Source: Leifsonia sp. Leaf336 (GTDB lineage Bacteria; Actinomycetota; Actinomycetes; Actinomycetales; Microbacteriaceae). From it: a DNA stretch of 64,000 bases. The position numbers were made by a program, and so were the translations under genes. Shown piece after piece: positions 8,225 through 16,398 of the stretch. Position 1 is the stretch's first letter, and each line of letters starts with the position of its first letter. A model generated the notes under the pieces. That model saw only the letters and a program-made list of their open reading frames with translations, did not search any database and had not been told where the DNA came from. Where the stretch lies: the NCBI RefSeq assembly GCF_001423695.1, contig NZ_LMOZ01000001.1, positions 434,001 through 498,000 on the forward strand, in the 5' to 3' direction.

Positions 8225-9279
8225 GCGACCACCGCCTCGGGCTGGCGCACCAGACGGCCGTCGCGGTAGATCAGCGCCGCCTCGATGGAGGCGAAGCCGA
8301 CCGCACCGAGCGCAGGCGGACGCCCTGACGCGTACGCCGACAGCGTCACGTCGTCGCGCCGCAGGCGCAGCTCGTGGAAGTGGCCGTGCGGCACGACCCG
8401 CTCGACAGTCGCGTGCAGCGCGCCCGGCCGGGGCGTCGTCGTGAACGCGACGGACTCCGGACGGACGCCGACGACTCCGGGCCCGTCGACGATGCGGACA
8501 CCGTCGAACGACCCCTCGAAGCGGTTGAGGGAGCCGATGAACGTGGCGACGAACTCGGTCTCCGGCCGCGCGTACAGCTCGGCCGGTGTCGTGAACTGCT
8601 CGATGCGGCCCGCGTTCATGACGGCGACGCGGTCCGAGATCGAGAGCGCCTCCTCCTGATCGTGCGTGACGATCACCGTGGTGATGCCGAGCCGCTGCTG
8701 GAGGTCGCGGATGTCTTCGCGCACCTTGACGCGCAGCTTGGCGTCGAGGTTGCTGAGCGGCTCGTCGAGCAGCAGCACGTCCGGCTCCTGCACGAGCGCG
8801 CGGGCCAGCGCGACGCGCTGCTGCTCGCCGCCGGAGATCTGCGGCGGGCGCGAGTCGCGGTGATGCAGGAGGTTGACCAGGCCGAGCATGCGCTCGACGC
8901 GGTCGGCGACCTCCGCGCGAGAGAGCCGGCGCAGCCGCAGCGGGTACGCGACGTTCGTCGCGACAGTCATGTGCGGCCACAGCGCGTAGTTCTGGAACAC
9001 CATCGCGCTGGGCCGCTTGTCGGGACCGAGGCGCGTGACGTCGCGGCCGGCCATGGTGATGCGGCCGGCGTCGGGGGCGAGGAAGCCGGCGATCATCCGG
9101 AGCGTCGTGGTCTTGCCGCAGCCGGAGGGCCCGAGCAGGGAGACGAGCTCGCCGCGCTGCACCGTCAGGTCGAGGTCGTCGATGATGGTGCGGCCGCCGA
9201 GCGTCTTGCGGAGGGCGGTCAATCGGAGGCCGCCGTCGCCGGTGGGGTCGGCGCCGCCGACAGGGGTGGGGGAGGACAT
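8221..9279 (-). CDS. ABC transporter ATP-binding protein (Fe3+/spermidine/phosphonate type)
   Basis: A protein of 352 aa with Walker A GPSGCGKTT, Q-loop VFQNYALWPHMTV, signature ISGGEQQR, Walker B VLLLDEPLSNLD and the switch His in THDQEEAL. A C-terminal TOBE-like regulatory domain follows. The ATG at 9279 is preferred over one 15 bp upstream because AAGGAG lies 6 nt before it. It energises the two permeases encoded upstream. The subfamily (PotA/FbpC/PhnT-like) covers polyamines, iron, phosphonates and phosphodiesters. The adjoining GDPD and IMPase genes suggest an organic phosphate ester. Confidence 0.9.
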   Translation of the reverse strand: MSSPTPVGGADPTGDGGLRLTALRKTLGGRTIIDDLDLTVQRGELVSLLGPSGCGKTTTLRMIAGFLAPDAGRITMAGRDVTRLGPDKRPSAMVFQNYALWPHMTVATNVAYPLRLRRLSRAEVADRVERMLGLVNLLHHRDSRPPQISGGEQQRVALARALVQEPDVLLLDEPLSNLDAKLRVKVREDIRDLQQRLGITTVIVTHDQEEALSISDRVAVMNAGRIEQFTTPAELYARPETEFVATFIGSLNRFEGSFDGVRIVDGPGVVGVRPESVAFTTTPRPGALHATVERVVPHGHFHELRLRRDDVTLSAYASGRPPALGAVGFASIEAALIYRDGRLVRQPEAVVA

Positions 9280-9307
9280 GGAGCGCTCCTTCATTCGGGC
9301 TGGCTGT

Positions 9308-10129
9308 TCATTTGAGCTGGAAGCCCTCGGCCAGCTGGCCGCCCATGACGTGCTTGCGCACGGCGAGCAGCAGCACCACCGAGGGGATGGCGAGCAGGAT
9401 CGAGAACACGGCGGCGACCTGCTTGGGGAAGTTGAGGACGAGGCTGTACATCTCGGTGGGCATCGTGAGGATGTCGGGCGCGCCGACGAGGTAGGTGCCC
9501 TGGGCTTCGTCGAACGCCGCGAGGAAGGCCATGACCGCGCCGACCAGGATGCCGGGCAGTGCCAGCCGCAGCGTCACCGTGAAGAACACGCGCGCCCGTG
9601 AGGCGCCGGCGTCGCGTGCCGCCTCCTCGAGCGAGCGCGGCACCGCCGAGAACGCGGCGGCAGGGATCCACGTCATGAAGACGATCGTGCCGAGCAGCTG
9701 CACGACCACGATTCCGGCGAACGTGTTCATCAGGCCGAGCGCGTAGTAGAGGGAGGCGAGGGTCGCGAACAGGCCCATCCGCGGGAAGGCGTTGGTCGCG
9801 AACAGCCCGATCAGGAACAGCCTCCGCCCCGGGAACTCGAAGCGCGCGAACGCGTACGCGGCGGGCAGGCAGACGACGGCGGAGACGAGCACGACCACCG
9901 GAGTGATCAGCAGCGAGTTCTGGATCGACGAGCCGAGCGCCTGGTCGGTGAAGACGGTCTGCCACCAGCGCAGCGTCCACGAGTCCGGGAGCAGGTTCGG
10001 GTAGGTCCAGCGGTCGGCGAACGCGTGTGCGCCCAGCCAGACGAGCGGCCCCAGCACGAACACCAGCAGCACGACCGCGAAGGCCGTGACGCCCGCCGTG
10101 CGCAGAGCTGCAGAGACGGGGCGCGGCAT
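9308..10129 (-). CDS. ABC transporter permease (PotC/PhnV-like)
   Basis: A permease of 273 aa with about six membrane helices, beginning with a helix at residues 11-35. The cytoplasmic coupling loop LEEAARDAGASRARVFFTVTLRLALPGI is the EAA motif that docks on the ATPase. The start overlaps the upstream permease stop by one base (TGATG). It is the second membrane subunit of the GDPD-linked transporter. The substrate is not determinable from the permease. Confidence 0.9.
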   Translation of the reverse strand: MPRPVSAALRTAGVTAFAVVLLVFVLGPLVWLGAHAFADRWTYPNLLPDSWTLRWWQTVFTDQALGSSIQNSLLITPVVVLVSAVVCLPAAYAFARFEFPGRRLFLIGLFATNAFPRMGLFATLASLYYALGLMNTFAGIVVVQLLGTIVFMTWIPAAAFSAVPRSLEEAARDAGASRARVFFTVTLRLALPGILVGAVMAFLAAFDEAQGTYLVGAPDILTMPTEMYSLVLNFPKQVAAVFSILLAIPSVVLLLAVRKHVMGGQLAEGFQLK

Positions 10130-11076
10130 CAGATCCTCCCCTCGCGGCGGGCGCTGCGGAAGTTCGCCCAGACGTACAGCGCGCCGATTCCGGCTGCGGC
10201 GAGGAAGACGACGAACGCCATCACGAGCGACTGCTGCGGCTGGTTGTACGCGGTGAAGTAGCTGGCGAGCGAGACGCCGAGCATCGTCGGCGCGTTCGGG
10301 CCGGTGAAGTACGGGACGGTGTAGGAACCGATCACGCCGATGGCGGTGAACGTCACCGCGATGACGATCGGCACGGCGCTCATCGGGAGCAGGATGGTGC
10401 GCACGATGCGCGCGGTGCCGGCGCCGGCGTCCCTAGCCGCCTCGATCAGGGCGTCCGGCACGGACTGCAGGCCGGACGCGATCATCAGCACGGCGAACGG
10501 CAAAGAGGTCCAGGCCGAGCCGATCACGATGGCGACCGCGGTGTACGACCACACCGGAGCCTCCAGACCGACCTGGGCGAACAGGCTGCGGAGGAAGCCG
10601 TCGGCCGAGTAGAACGTCAGGATCGCCCACGACGCGATCACCACGGGGATGAAGAGCGGCACGATCGCGACCGCGGATAGCAGCCGCGCGAGCCGGCCGC
10701 CGTAGAGGCGCAGGTAGAGGCCGATCCCGCCGGCCAGGACGACGACGATGGCCGTGCTGGCCAGGGTGACGCCGACGGTCAGGCCGAGGTCCTGCCAGAA
10801 GGCCGGGGTCGTGAACACGTCGCCGTAGGCGGCGAACGTCGGTACGGCGCCGTCGGCGTGGTGCACGTTCTGGCCCACGGCGGCGACGACCGAGTTCAGC
10901 CCGCCCGTGAAGCCGACGCTGAAGGCGAGGGCGAGCACCACGGGCACGCCGACGAAGAGCGCGATGACGACGACCGGCGGAAGGGCGAGCAGGAAGCCCG
11001 CCGCCGCGGACCGCGACGCGTGGTGCGCGCCGCGGTCCGCGGTGGCCGCCGCCGTGGTGGCGGTGACGGTGGCCAT
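10129..11076 (-). CDS. ABC transporter permease (PotB/PhnU-like)
   Basis: A permease of 315 aa with an alanine-rich N-terminal cytoplasmic tail, then six or seven hydrophobic helices. The EAA loop is LIEAARDAGAGTARIVRTILLPMSAVPI. The ATG overlaps the stop of the substrate-binding protein by one base (TAATG at 11076). The frame stays open far upstream antisense to the SBP gene, but that part is shadow. It forms the transport channel with the next permease. Confidence 0.9.
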   Translation of the reverse strand: MATVTATTAAATADRGAHHASRSAAAGFLLALPPVVVIALFVGVPVVLALAFSVGFTGGLNSVVAAVGQNVHHADGAVPTFAAYGDVFTTPAFWQDLGLTVGVTLASTAIVVVLAGGIGLYLRLYGGRLARLLSAVAIVPLFIPVVIASWAILTFYSADGFLRSLFAQVGLEAPVWSYTAVAIVIGSAWTSLPFAVLMIASGLQSVPDALIEAARDAGAGTARIVRTILLPMSAVPIVIAVTFTAIGVIGSYTVPYFTGPNAPTMLGVSLASYFTAYNQPQQSLVMAFVVFLAAAGIGALYVWANFRSARREGRI

Positions 11077-12227
11077 TACTTGCCGGGGACCTTCTGGGCC
11101 CACGCCTTGTTCATGTCGGCGGAGACCGTGGCGAAGTACGACGGGCGCAGGTGCGCGATGTCGGCGTCCTTGAAGAGGGCCTGCGAGGCCGCGGGGAGCT
11201 TGTCGAGCGCGATCACCGGGTAGCCGGAGATGCTGTCGGAGACGAGGCCCTGGGCGGCCGGCGTGAGCAGCCAGGAGACCAGCTTCTCCGCGCCCGCCTT
11301 GCGCGGCGAGGCGGACGGGATGCCGAGGTAGCTGGCGCCGCCGGTCAGCGACGGGTCGGAGATCTGCGTGTAGGCGATGTTCGCCGGGATCTGGCCGTTC
11401 TTGTGCCCGGTGATGAACTGGTCGCTCCACACCGGGGCGACCGAGATCTGGCCGCTGGAGAGCAGGTCGAGGACCTGGTTGTTCCCGTTCGGGTAGACGC
11501 CCTTCTGGTACACGTACGGGTTGAGGGAGGCCAGCGTGGCGAAGCCCTTGTCCCATCCGCTCTCGACGCTCGGGTCGGTGCCCGTGACCAGCTTGGTGCG
11601 GTCGGCGTCGGAGAGGTTCTGGTCGAGCACCGTGGAGACGAACGCCGCTCCGCTGCCGCCGGTGTCGGGGGAGTTGTAGGCGAACTTGCCCGGGTGCGCC
11701 TTGATCCACGCGAGCAGGTCGTCGAGGGTCTTCGGCGGCGTGGGGACGGTCTTGGTGTCGTACGCGAGGACGACGCTCGAGCCGCGGTAGGGGATGCCGC
11801 CGTTGCCGCCGGCGGTGACGAGGTCCTTCGGGACGTCGGCCAGGCCGGGGACGTTCGCACTGGTGACCTTCGTCAGCAGGCCCGACGCGGCGACCTGGGC
11901 GACGAAGCCGGCGTCGACGAGGTCGTAGCCCGGGTCCTTCTTCTGCAGGGTCGCCGCGGTGAGCTTCGCGACGGTCTGCTGGTCGTGGAGGCCGTGCAGG
12001 TCGAAGTCGACGGAGACCGTGTAGCCCGGGTTGGCCTTCTCGAACGCCGGGATGAGGGTCTTCTGCCAGAGGTCCTGGATGTTGGTGTCCGCGCTGAGGA
12101 AGACGGTCAGCTTCTTGTCCGAGCCGTCGGTGGACGACGCGGCCGAGCTGCTCTGGGCGCAGCCGGCCAGGGCGAGGCCCGCGGCCGTGACGACCGCGAG
12201 GGAGGCGAGCAAGCGGGAGGTTTTCAC
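11076..12227 (-). CDS. Extracellular substrate-binding lipoprotein of the ABC transporter
   Basis: A protein of 383 aa. The GTG start has AGGAG 7 nt upstream. An N-terminal signal peptide ends in the lipobox LALAGC (Cys23), followed by a Ser/Ala linker, so the mature protein is membrane-anchored outside the cell. The fold is the type 2 periplasmic-binding domain (LTVFLSADTNIQDLWQKTLIPAFEKANPGYTV at the start), related to Fe3+, thiamine, polyamine and aminoethylphosphonate binders. It is the first gene of the operon and is divergent from the DeoR regulator. The ligand is inferred to be an organic phosphodiester or a nucleoside-derived compound. Confidence 0.88.
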   Translation of the reverse strand: MKTSRLLASLAVVTAAGLALAGCAQSSSAASSTDGSDKKLTVFLSADTNIQDLWQKTLIPAFEKANPGYTVSVDFDLHGLHDQQTVAKLTAATLQKKDPGYDLVDAGFVAQVAASGLLTKVTSANVPGLADVPKDLVTAGGNGGIPYRGSSVVLAYDTKTVPTPPKTLDDLLAWIKAHPGKFAYNSPDTGGSGAAFVSTVLDQNLSDADRTKLVTGTDPSVESGWDKGFATLASLNPYVYQKGVYPNGNNQVLDLLSSGQISVAPVWSDQFITGHKNGQIPANIAYTQISDPSLTGGASYLGIPSASPRKAGAEKLVSWLLTPAAQGLVSDSISGYPVIALDKLPAASQALFKDADIAHLRPSYFATVSADMNKAWAQKVPGK

Positions 12228-12340
12228 GAAAGCGCTCCTGAGTGGGAGAGGGAGTGAGTGGGAGTCGCTGCGCCCGGTCGGGGGCGAGCGGTTTCACGCT
12301 AACCGTGCTGCGCGTTCGTGGCGATAGTCCAGAGCGAGGT

Positions 12341-12398
12341 TTCAAATGAGCGCCCAATACTGTTCATTCGGCATTCATATGAGCGAAAATGAGCACCG
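12341..12398. promoter_or_regulatory. Three ATGAGC repeats in the SBP/DeoR divergent region
   Basis: The 207-bp divergent gap holds ATGAGCG at 12346-12352 and 12379-12385 and ATGAGCA at 12389-12395. Opposing TTCAT half-sites lie at 12363-12367 and 12374-12378 (TTCATATGAG is nearly palindromic). This AT-richer patch lies between the transporter start and the DeoR start and is the best candidate for the DeoR-family operator controlling both directions. Confidence 0.45.
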
Positions 12399-12434
12399 TG
12401 ACGCTGGAAGTGTTCACATCTGAGAGGAGAGCGC

Positions 12435-13187
12435 ATGCTGACGCACCAACGCGAACAGGCCATCGTCGACCGCGTCCGCACGGCGGGGAGCGTCACGGTC
12501 GAGGAGCTGTCGGCGCTGTTCGACGTCAGCGGCACCACCATCCGGCGCGACCTGGAGCGCCTCGAACTCGCCGGCAACGTGCGGCGGGTGCACGGCGGCG
12601 CCACCCTCCCTGAGGCCGAGCACGACGAGCTGGCGGACCTGGACGCCGACGCCGCCGAGAAGCGCGTCATAGCGTCGGCGACCGCCGACCTCGTCCGCGA
12701 CGGCGATGTCGTGCTGCTCGACATCGGCCACACCACGCTCGCGATCGCCCGCCACCTCCGCGATCGGCCGGTGACGATCGTCACGAACAACCTGTGGATC
12801 CTGCGCGTGCTGGGCGACGACCCCGTCTGCACCCTCATCCTGCTCGGCGGGGCCGTCGGGTCGAAGCCGGGCACGGTGTCCGGTCCGCTCACCGAGCAGA
12901 TGCTCGCCCTGATCCACGCGGACGTCGCCGTGATCAGCAGCGGGGGTGTCCGCCCCGACGGCTCGGTGGTGACGGACCTCAACCAGGAGGCGACGATCAA
13001 GCACCGGATGTGCCGCGCGGCCGACCGGACCATCCTGGTCGCGACGTCGCTCAAGTTCCCCGGAGAGGGCGCCTTCCAGATCGCGTCCCTGCACGACTTC
13101 GACATCGTCGTCACGACGCCCGGCTCGGGCACGGCGACGCTGGAGGGCGCTGGCGGGTACGGGACGCAGGTCGTGATCGCGGGTTAG
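12435..13187 (+). CDS. DeoR/GlpR-family transcriptional regulator
   Basis: A protein of 250 aa. The N-terminal winged helix (MLTHQREQAIVDRVRTAGSV, then VEELSALFDVSGTTIRRDLERLE) is the canonical DeoR signature. The C-terminal DeoRC sugar-phosphate-sensing domain has the phosphate-binding stretch DGDVVLLDIGHTTLAIARHL. AGGAG precedes the ATG. It is divergent from the ABC/GDPD unit and upstream of the kinase and nucleoside hydrolase genes, so it probably represses both sides. The effector is likely a phosphorylated sugar. Confidence 0.92.
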   Translation: MLTHQREQAIVDRVRTAGSVTVEELSALFDVSGTTIRRDLERLELAGNVRRVHGGATLPEAEHDELADLDADAAEKRVIASATADLVRDGDVVLLDIGHTTLAIARHLRDRPVTIVTNNLWILRVLGDDPVCTLILLGGAVGSKPGTVSGPLTEQMLALIHADVAVISSGGVRPDGSVVTDLNQEATIKHRMCRAADRTILVATSLKFPGEGAFQIASLHDFDIVVTTPGSGTATLEGAGGYGTQVVIAG

Positions 13188-13269
13188 AGCGCGGCCGCCG
13201 TCGGCGAGGAGATCGTCCGCGCTATCGTGGTCGCCGCGGCGAATGCGCGCGTGCTGGAGGGATGACACG

Positions 13270-14112
13270 ATGAGGGCAGCGGTGCTGGGCAGCATCAACA
13301 TCGATCTGGTGGCCTCGGCGCCGCGCCTTCCGAACCCCGGCGAGACAGTCTCCGGGCACGCGTTCCGCCGCGAGGCGGGCGGCAAGGGCGCCAACCAGGC
13401 GTCGGCCGCCGCGCAGCTCGGCGCCGACGTGGTGATGTTCGGCGCGGTCGGCCAGGACGCCGACGGCGACCTCGCGCTCGCTACGCTGCGTGCGGTCGGC
13501 GTCGACGTCGAGAGCGTCCGTCGCGTCGCGGAGCCCACGGGCGTCGCCCTGATCGTCACCGACGACGCGGGCGAGAACCAGATCGTCGTCTGCGCGGGAG
13601 CGAACGCCGAGGTGGTGGCGCCTCCCGCCGATGTCTCGCCCGGCGACCGCGCCTTCGACGTGCTGATCGCACAGCTCGAGATCCCTGCGGAGGTGGTGGA
13701 GGCCGCATTCCTGGCGACCGACGCCTTCACCGTGCTGAACGCCTCGCCGGCGCGCGAGCTGCCCGAGCGGCTGGTGCGGCGAGCCGACCTGATCGTGGTC
13801 AACGAGCACGAGTACGCGGCGATGGAGTCGCTGCGCGCCGCGCGCCGTGTGGTCGTCACCTACGGCGGAGCCGGGTCCGCGCTCTTCGAGAACGGCGAGC
13901 GCACGGCCACGGTGCCTGCGGTGCCCGCCACGGTCGTCAACTCGGTCGGCGCGGGCGACGCCTACTGCGCGGCCGTCGCATTAGGCTTGGCGGCCGGCGC
14001 CGACCCGTGCTCCGCGCTCGCGACCGCCTCGGCCGTCGGCGCGGCCGCGGTCGCCGACCCGGCCTCCCAACCGGCCCTCTTCCCACTCCACGACTACGAG
14101 GCGATGACATGA
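13270..14112 (+). CDS. PfkB-family carbohydrate kinase (ribokinase-like)
   Basis: A protein of 280 aa. The N-terminal substrate motif is GSINIDLVASAPRLPNPGET followed by GGKGANQASAAAQLGA (PfkB signature 1). The C-terminal signature VNSVGAGDAYCAAVALG contains the anion hole and catalytic Asp. Length and motif spelling resemble ribokinase. The chosen ATG (13270) has GGAGGG upstream, and an upstream in-frame ATG looks spurious. It overlaps the nucleoside hydrolase by ATGA. It would phosphorylate the ribose freed by that enzyme, although other sugars or nucleosides are possible. Confidence 0.88.
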   Translation: MRAAVLGSINIDLVASAPRLPNPGETVSGHAFRREAGGKGANQASAAAQLGADVVMFGAVGQDADGDLALATLRAVGVDVESVRRVAEPTGVALIVTDDAGENQIVVCAGANAEVVAPPADVSPGDRAFDVLIAQLEIPAEVVEAAFLATDAFTVLNASPARELPERLVRRADLIVVNEHEYAAMESLRAARRVVVTYGGAGSALFENGERTATVPAVPATVVNSVGAGDAYCAAVALGLAAGADPCSALATASAVGAAAVADPASQPALFPLHDYEAMT

Positions 14113-15041
14113 CGGCTCCGCTCTACCTCGACTGCGACACCGGAATCGACGACGCGCTGGCGATCGCCGTGCTGCTCCGCGCCGGCGCCGACCTCGCCGG
14201 GATCGGCACGGTCAGCGGCAATGTCTCGTCGGCGGTGGCCGCCCGGAACACCCTCCATCTGCTCGAGCTCGCCGGACGGACCGACATCCCGGTCGCGATC
14301 GGCCGCCACGATCCGCTGAGCGGGCGGTTCGGCGGCGCCGCGGCCGACGTCCACGGATCGGAGGGCCTGGGCGGGCTCGTCGTCCCGGAGCCGCTGGCCC
14401 AGCCGGTCGCATCGACTGCGGTGGAACTCCTCCTCGAGCTGTCGCACCGTCACGCGGGCGAGCTCGACATCCTCGCGATCGGGCCGTTGACGAACCTCGC
14501 GGAGGCCCTCGCGGTCGACCCGACCCTCCCCGAGCGGATCCGCCGGGTCACCATCATGGGCGGCGCCGTCGAGGTGCCGGGCAACATCACCCCGATCGCC
14601 GAGGCCAACATCTTCAACGACCCGGAGGCCGCGGAGATCGTCTTCGCCGCACCGTGGACGATCACGCTCGTGCCCCTGGACGTGACCATGGACCACGTCA
14701 TCACGGCGGAGGAGGTGGAGCGCCTCGCGGCGAGCGACGACCCCCTCCTGCACGCCGTCGCCCTGGCCTTCGAGCTGTACCTCGACTTCTACGCCGGCGT
14801 GTTCGAGAGCCGGAGCGCGGCGCTGCACGACCCGCTGGCCGCGTTGGTCGCGATGGAGCTGCTCCCCGTCACCGGCCGGCTCGAAGGACCGATCACGGTC
14901 GAGACGGCTGCCGGCGCGGAGCGCGGACGGACGGTCCGGGGGAGCGGGCAGAGCGACCGCCCCGTGCACACGGCCGTGGTGGCGACGGAGCCTGCGGCGG
15001 CCGCGATCCTGACGGTGCTCGGCCGCTCCGGCGCCGCCTGA
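14109..15041 (+). CDS. Nucleoside hydrolase (IunH/RihC family)
   Basis: A protein of 310 aa. The diagnostic N-terminal Ca2+/ribose cluster YLDCDTGIDDALAIAVLL (DxDxxxDD) is present. So are the TIMGGAVEVPGNITPIAEANIFNDPEAA segment and a C-terminal active-site Asp in LHDPLAALVA. The family splits ribonucleosides into base and ribose. Its start lies within the kinase stop (ATGA, 14109-14112), so the two are coupled as a salvage pathway: hydrolysis, then sugar phosphorylation. The base preference is unknown. Confidence 0.93.
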   Translation: MTAPLYLDCDTGIDDALAIAVLLRAGADLAGIGTVSGNVSSAVAARNTLHLLELAGRTDIPVAIGRHDPLSGRFGGAAADVHGSEGLGGLVVPEPLAQPVASTAVELLLELSHRHAGELDILAIGPLTNLAEALAVDPTLPERIRRVTIMGGAVEVPGNITPIAEANIFNDPEAAEIVFAAPWTITLVPLDVTMDHVITAEEVERLAASDDPLLHAVALAFELYLDFYAGVFESRSAALHDPLAALVAMELLPVTGRLEGPITVETAAGAERGRTVRGSGQSDRPVHTAVVATEPAAAAILTVLGRSGAA

Positions 15042-15101
15042 GAATCTGTGCAGCTCGCGCCGGGTGCGGAATTCGGGCGACTCCTCCGGGTTGAAGACGT
15101 C

Positions 15102-15743
15102 ATGACCAACGTAGGAATCATCGGAGCCGGCCACATCGGCACGGCACTCGCCCAGACCTTCATCGAGCACGGCTACACCGTCACCATCGCGAACTCGCGG
15201 GGTCCGGAGACGCTCGCGGATCTCGTCGCGAAGCTCGGCCCGTCCGCGACCGCCGCGACCGCCGCGGAGGCCGCCGCGGCCGGCGACTTCGTCGTCGTGA
15301 CCGTGCCCCTGAAGAGCTACCGGGACATCCCGGTGGCGCCGCTCGCGGGCAAGATCGTGATCGACACCAACAACTACTACTTCGAGCGCGACGGTCACAT
15401 CGCCGAGCTCGACGACGGCACCGCGACCGTGTCGGGGCTGCTGCAGGCGCACCTGCCGGAGTCGAAGGTCGTCAAGGGCTTCAACCACATCGGCGCCCGC
15501 GACATCCCGACGACCGGCTCGCCTGCCGGTACGCCGAACCGCCGAGCCCTCGCCACCGCGAGCGACTTCGACGACGCCGCCGCACTGGTGACGTCGATCT
15601 ACGACGAGTTCGGCTTCGACACGGTGAACATCGGCCCGCTCTCGGAGAGCTGGCGCGTCGAGCGCGACCGCCCCGCGTATGTGGTCCGCCAGAACCGCGA
15701 GGAGCTCGAGGCCAACCTGGCGAAGGCGTCCCGGACGCTCTGA
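15102..15743 (+). CDS. NADP oxidoreductase, coenzyme F420-dependent-like
   Basis: A protein of 213 aa with a Rossmann start VGIIGAGHIGTALAQTFIEHGYTV and the NADP-phosphate contact ANSRGPETL. It resembles the F420:NADP reductase (NPD) family, of which many actinobacterial members have unknown physiological partners. The segment VVVTVPLKSYRDIPVAPLAGKIVIDTNNY is typical. The ATG at 15102 is preferred over an in-frame start 54 bp upstream because the fold begins there. It is followed by a very strong terminator. Confidence 0.8.
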   Translation: MTNVGIIGAGHIGTALAQTFIEHGYTVTIANSRGPETLADLVAKLGPSATAATAAEAAAAGDFVVVTVPLKSYRDIPVAPLAGKIVIDTNNYYFERDGHIAELDDGTATVSGLLQAHLPESKVVKGFNHIGARDIPTTGSPAGTPNRRALATASDFDDAAALVTSIYDEFGFDTVNIGPLSESWRVERDRPAYVVRQNREELEANLAKASRTL

Positions 15744-15770
15744 GGTCGCAGCAGCATCGACCACCTTCAC

Positions 15771-15800
15771 GAAGGCCGGCACCGTGTGGTGCCGGCCTTC
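15771..15800 (+). terminator. Perfect 13-bp terminator hairpin
   Basis: Arms GAAGGCCGGCACC (15771-15783) and GGTGCCGGCCTTC (15788-15800) pair perfectly around a GTGT loop, followed by the short T-rich run TGTGTTCT. It sits 28 bp past the reductase stop and isolates the toxin-antitoxin pair downstream. Confidence 0.85.
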
Positions 15801-15838
15801 TGTGTTCTCATGCTTCGCAGATGAGCAAATTGTCCTAT

Positions 15839-15867
15839 TTGCACGATTACGTACATTTTGCTAGTCT
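15839..15867 (+). promoter_or_regulatory. Promoter of the YefM/RelE operon, probably leaderless
   Basis: TTGCAC (15839-15844) and TAGTCT (15862-15867) are separated by exactly 17 bp in an unusually AT-rich stretch. The -10 ends 6 bp before the antitoxin ATG and no Shine-Dalgarno is present, so transcription would begin at or next to the A of the start codon. Confidence 0.65.
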
Positions 15868-15873
15868 TTCCGT

Positions 15874-16137
15874 ATGATTGAGGTTGCGATCACGGATGCG
15901 CGGGGCCGGTTGGCGTCCATCGTTGACGAGGCGCGGGTCGAGCCGGTCTATCTCACTCGGCGCAATCGTCCCGTGGCGGCGGTGATCGACTCGGGGCAGC
16001 TGGAGCATTTGCTGGAGGACGCAGAGGAGCTCGCGGATATTCGTGCCGTCGACGCGGCGTGGGAAGAGACTCAGAACCTCGGCGAGGCTCCCATTCCATG
16101 GGAGGACGTCAAGCGCGATCTCGGCCTGACTCTGTGA
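15874..16137 (+). CDS. YefM/Phd-type antitoxin
   Basis: A protein of 87 aa. The N-terminal DNA-binding domain reads IEVAITDARGRLASIVDEARVEPVYLTRRNRPVAAVI, the Phd/YefM pattern. An acidic C-terminal tail (EDAEELADIRAVDAAWEE) would wrap the toxin. It is probably translated from a leaderless transcript, since the TTGCAC/TAGTCT promoter ends 6 bp upstream and there is no ribosome binding site. The stop overlaps the toxin GTG. Confidence 0.9.
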   Translation: MIEVAITDARGRLASIVDEARVEPVYLTRRNRPVAAVIDSGQLEHLLEDAEELADIRAVDAAWEETQNLGEAPIPWEDVKRDLGLTL

Positions 16138-16391
16138 GCTATGTCGTCGAGGTGCTGCCCGCGGCAGCGCGAGCGATCCGCAAGCTCCCGCCAGAGGCCC
16201 GCACTCGCGTTGCGGCTGCAATCGAACTGCTGAGCGATGAGCCCCGACCACCGGCGGCGAAGAAGCTCACGGGGCGCCCGGAGTGGCGTGTGCGGACGGG
16301 GGACTATCGGGTTCTCTACCGGATCGAGGACAGCGTCTTGACCGTTGTGATCGTCCACGCCGGCCACCGTCGGCACGTCCACGAGCGCTGA
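16134..16391 (+). CDS. RelE/ParE-family toxin
   Basis: A protein of 85 aa, GTG start within GTGA (16134-16137) of the antitoxin stop. The RelE fold is visible as VVEVLPAAARAIRKLPPEARTRVAAAIELL, then KKLTGRPEWRVRTGDYRVLYRIEDSVLTVVIVHAGHRRHVHE. The RVRTGDYRVLY core and terminal HRRHVHE with basic/His residues match ribosome-dependent mRNA interferases of the RelE branch. Longer frames upstream in this register are antitoxin shadow. It ends convergently 7 bp from the methyltransferase gene. Confidence 0.92.
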   Translation: MSYVVEVLPAAARAIRKLPPEARTRVAAAIELLSDEPRPPAAKKLTGRPEWRVRTGDYRVLYRIEDSVLTVVIVHAGHRRHVHER

Positions 16392-16398
16392 CGCGCCC

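Noticed and set aside
10129-12357. 742-aa open frame across permease and SBP genes, as if a fused protein
   Set aside because: Only the last 315 residues look like protein; the rest is an arginine/proline-rich shadow of the SBP gene.
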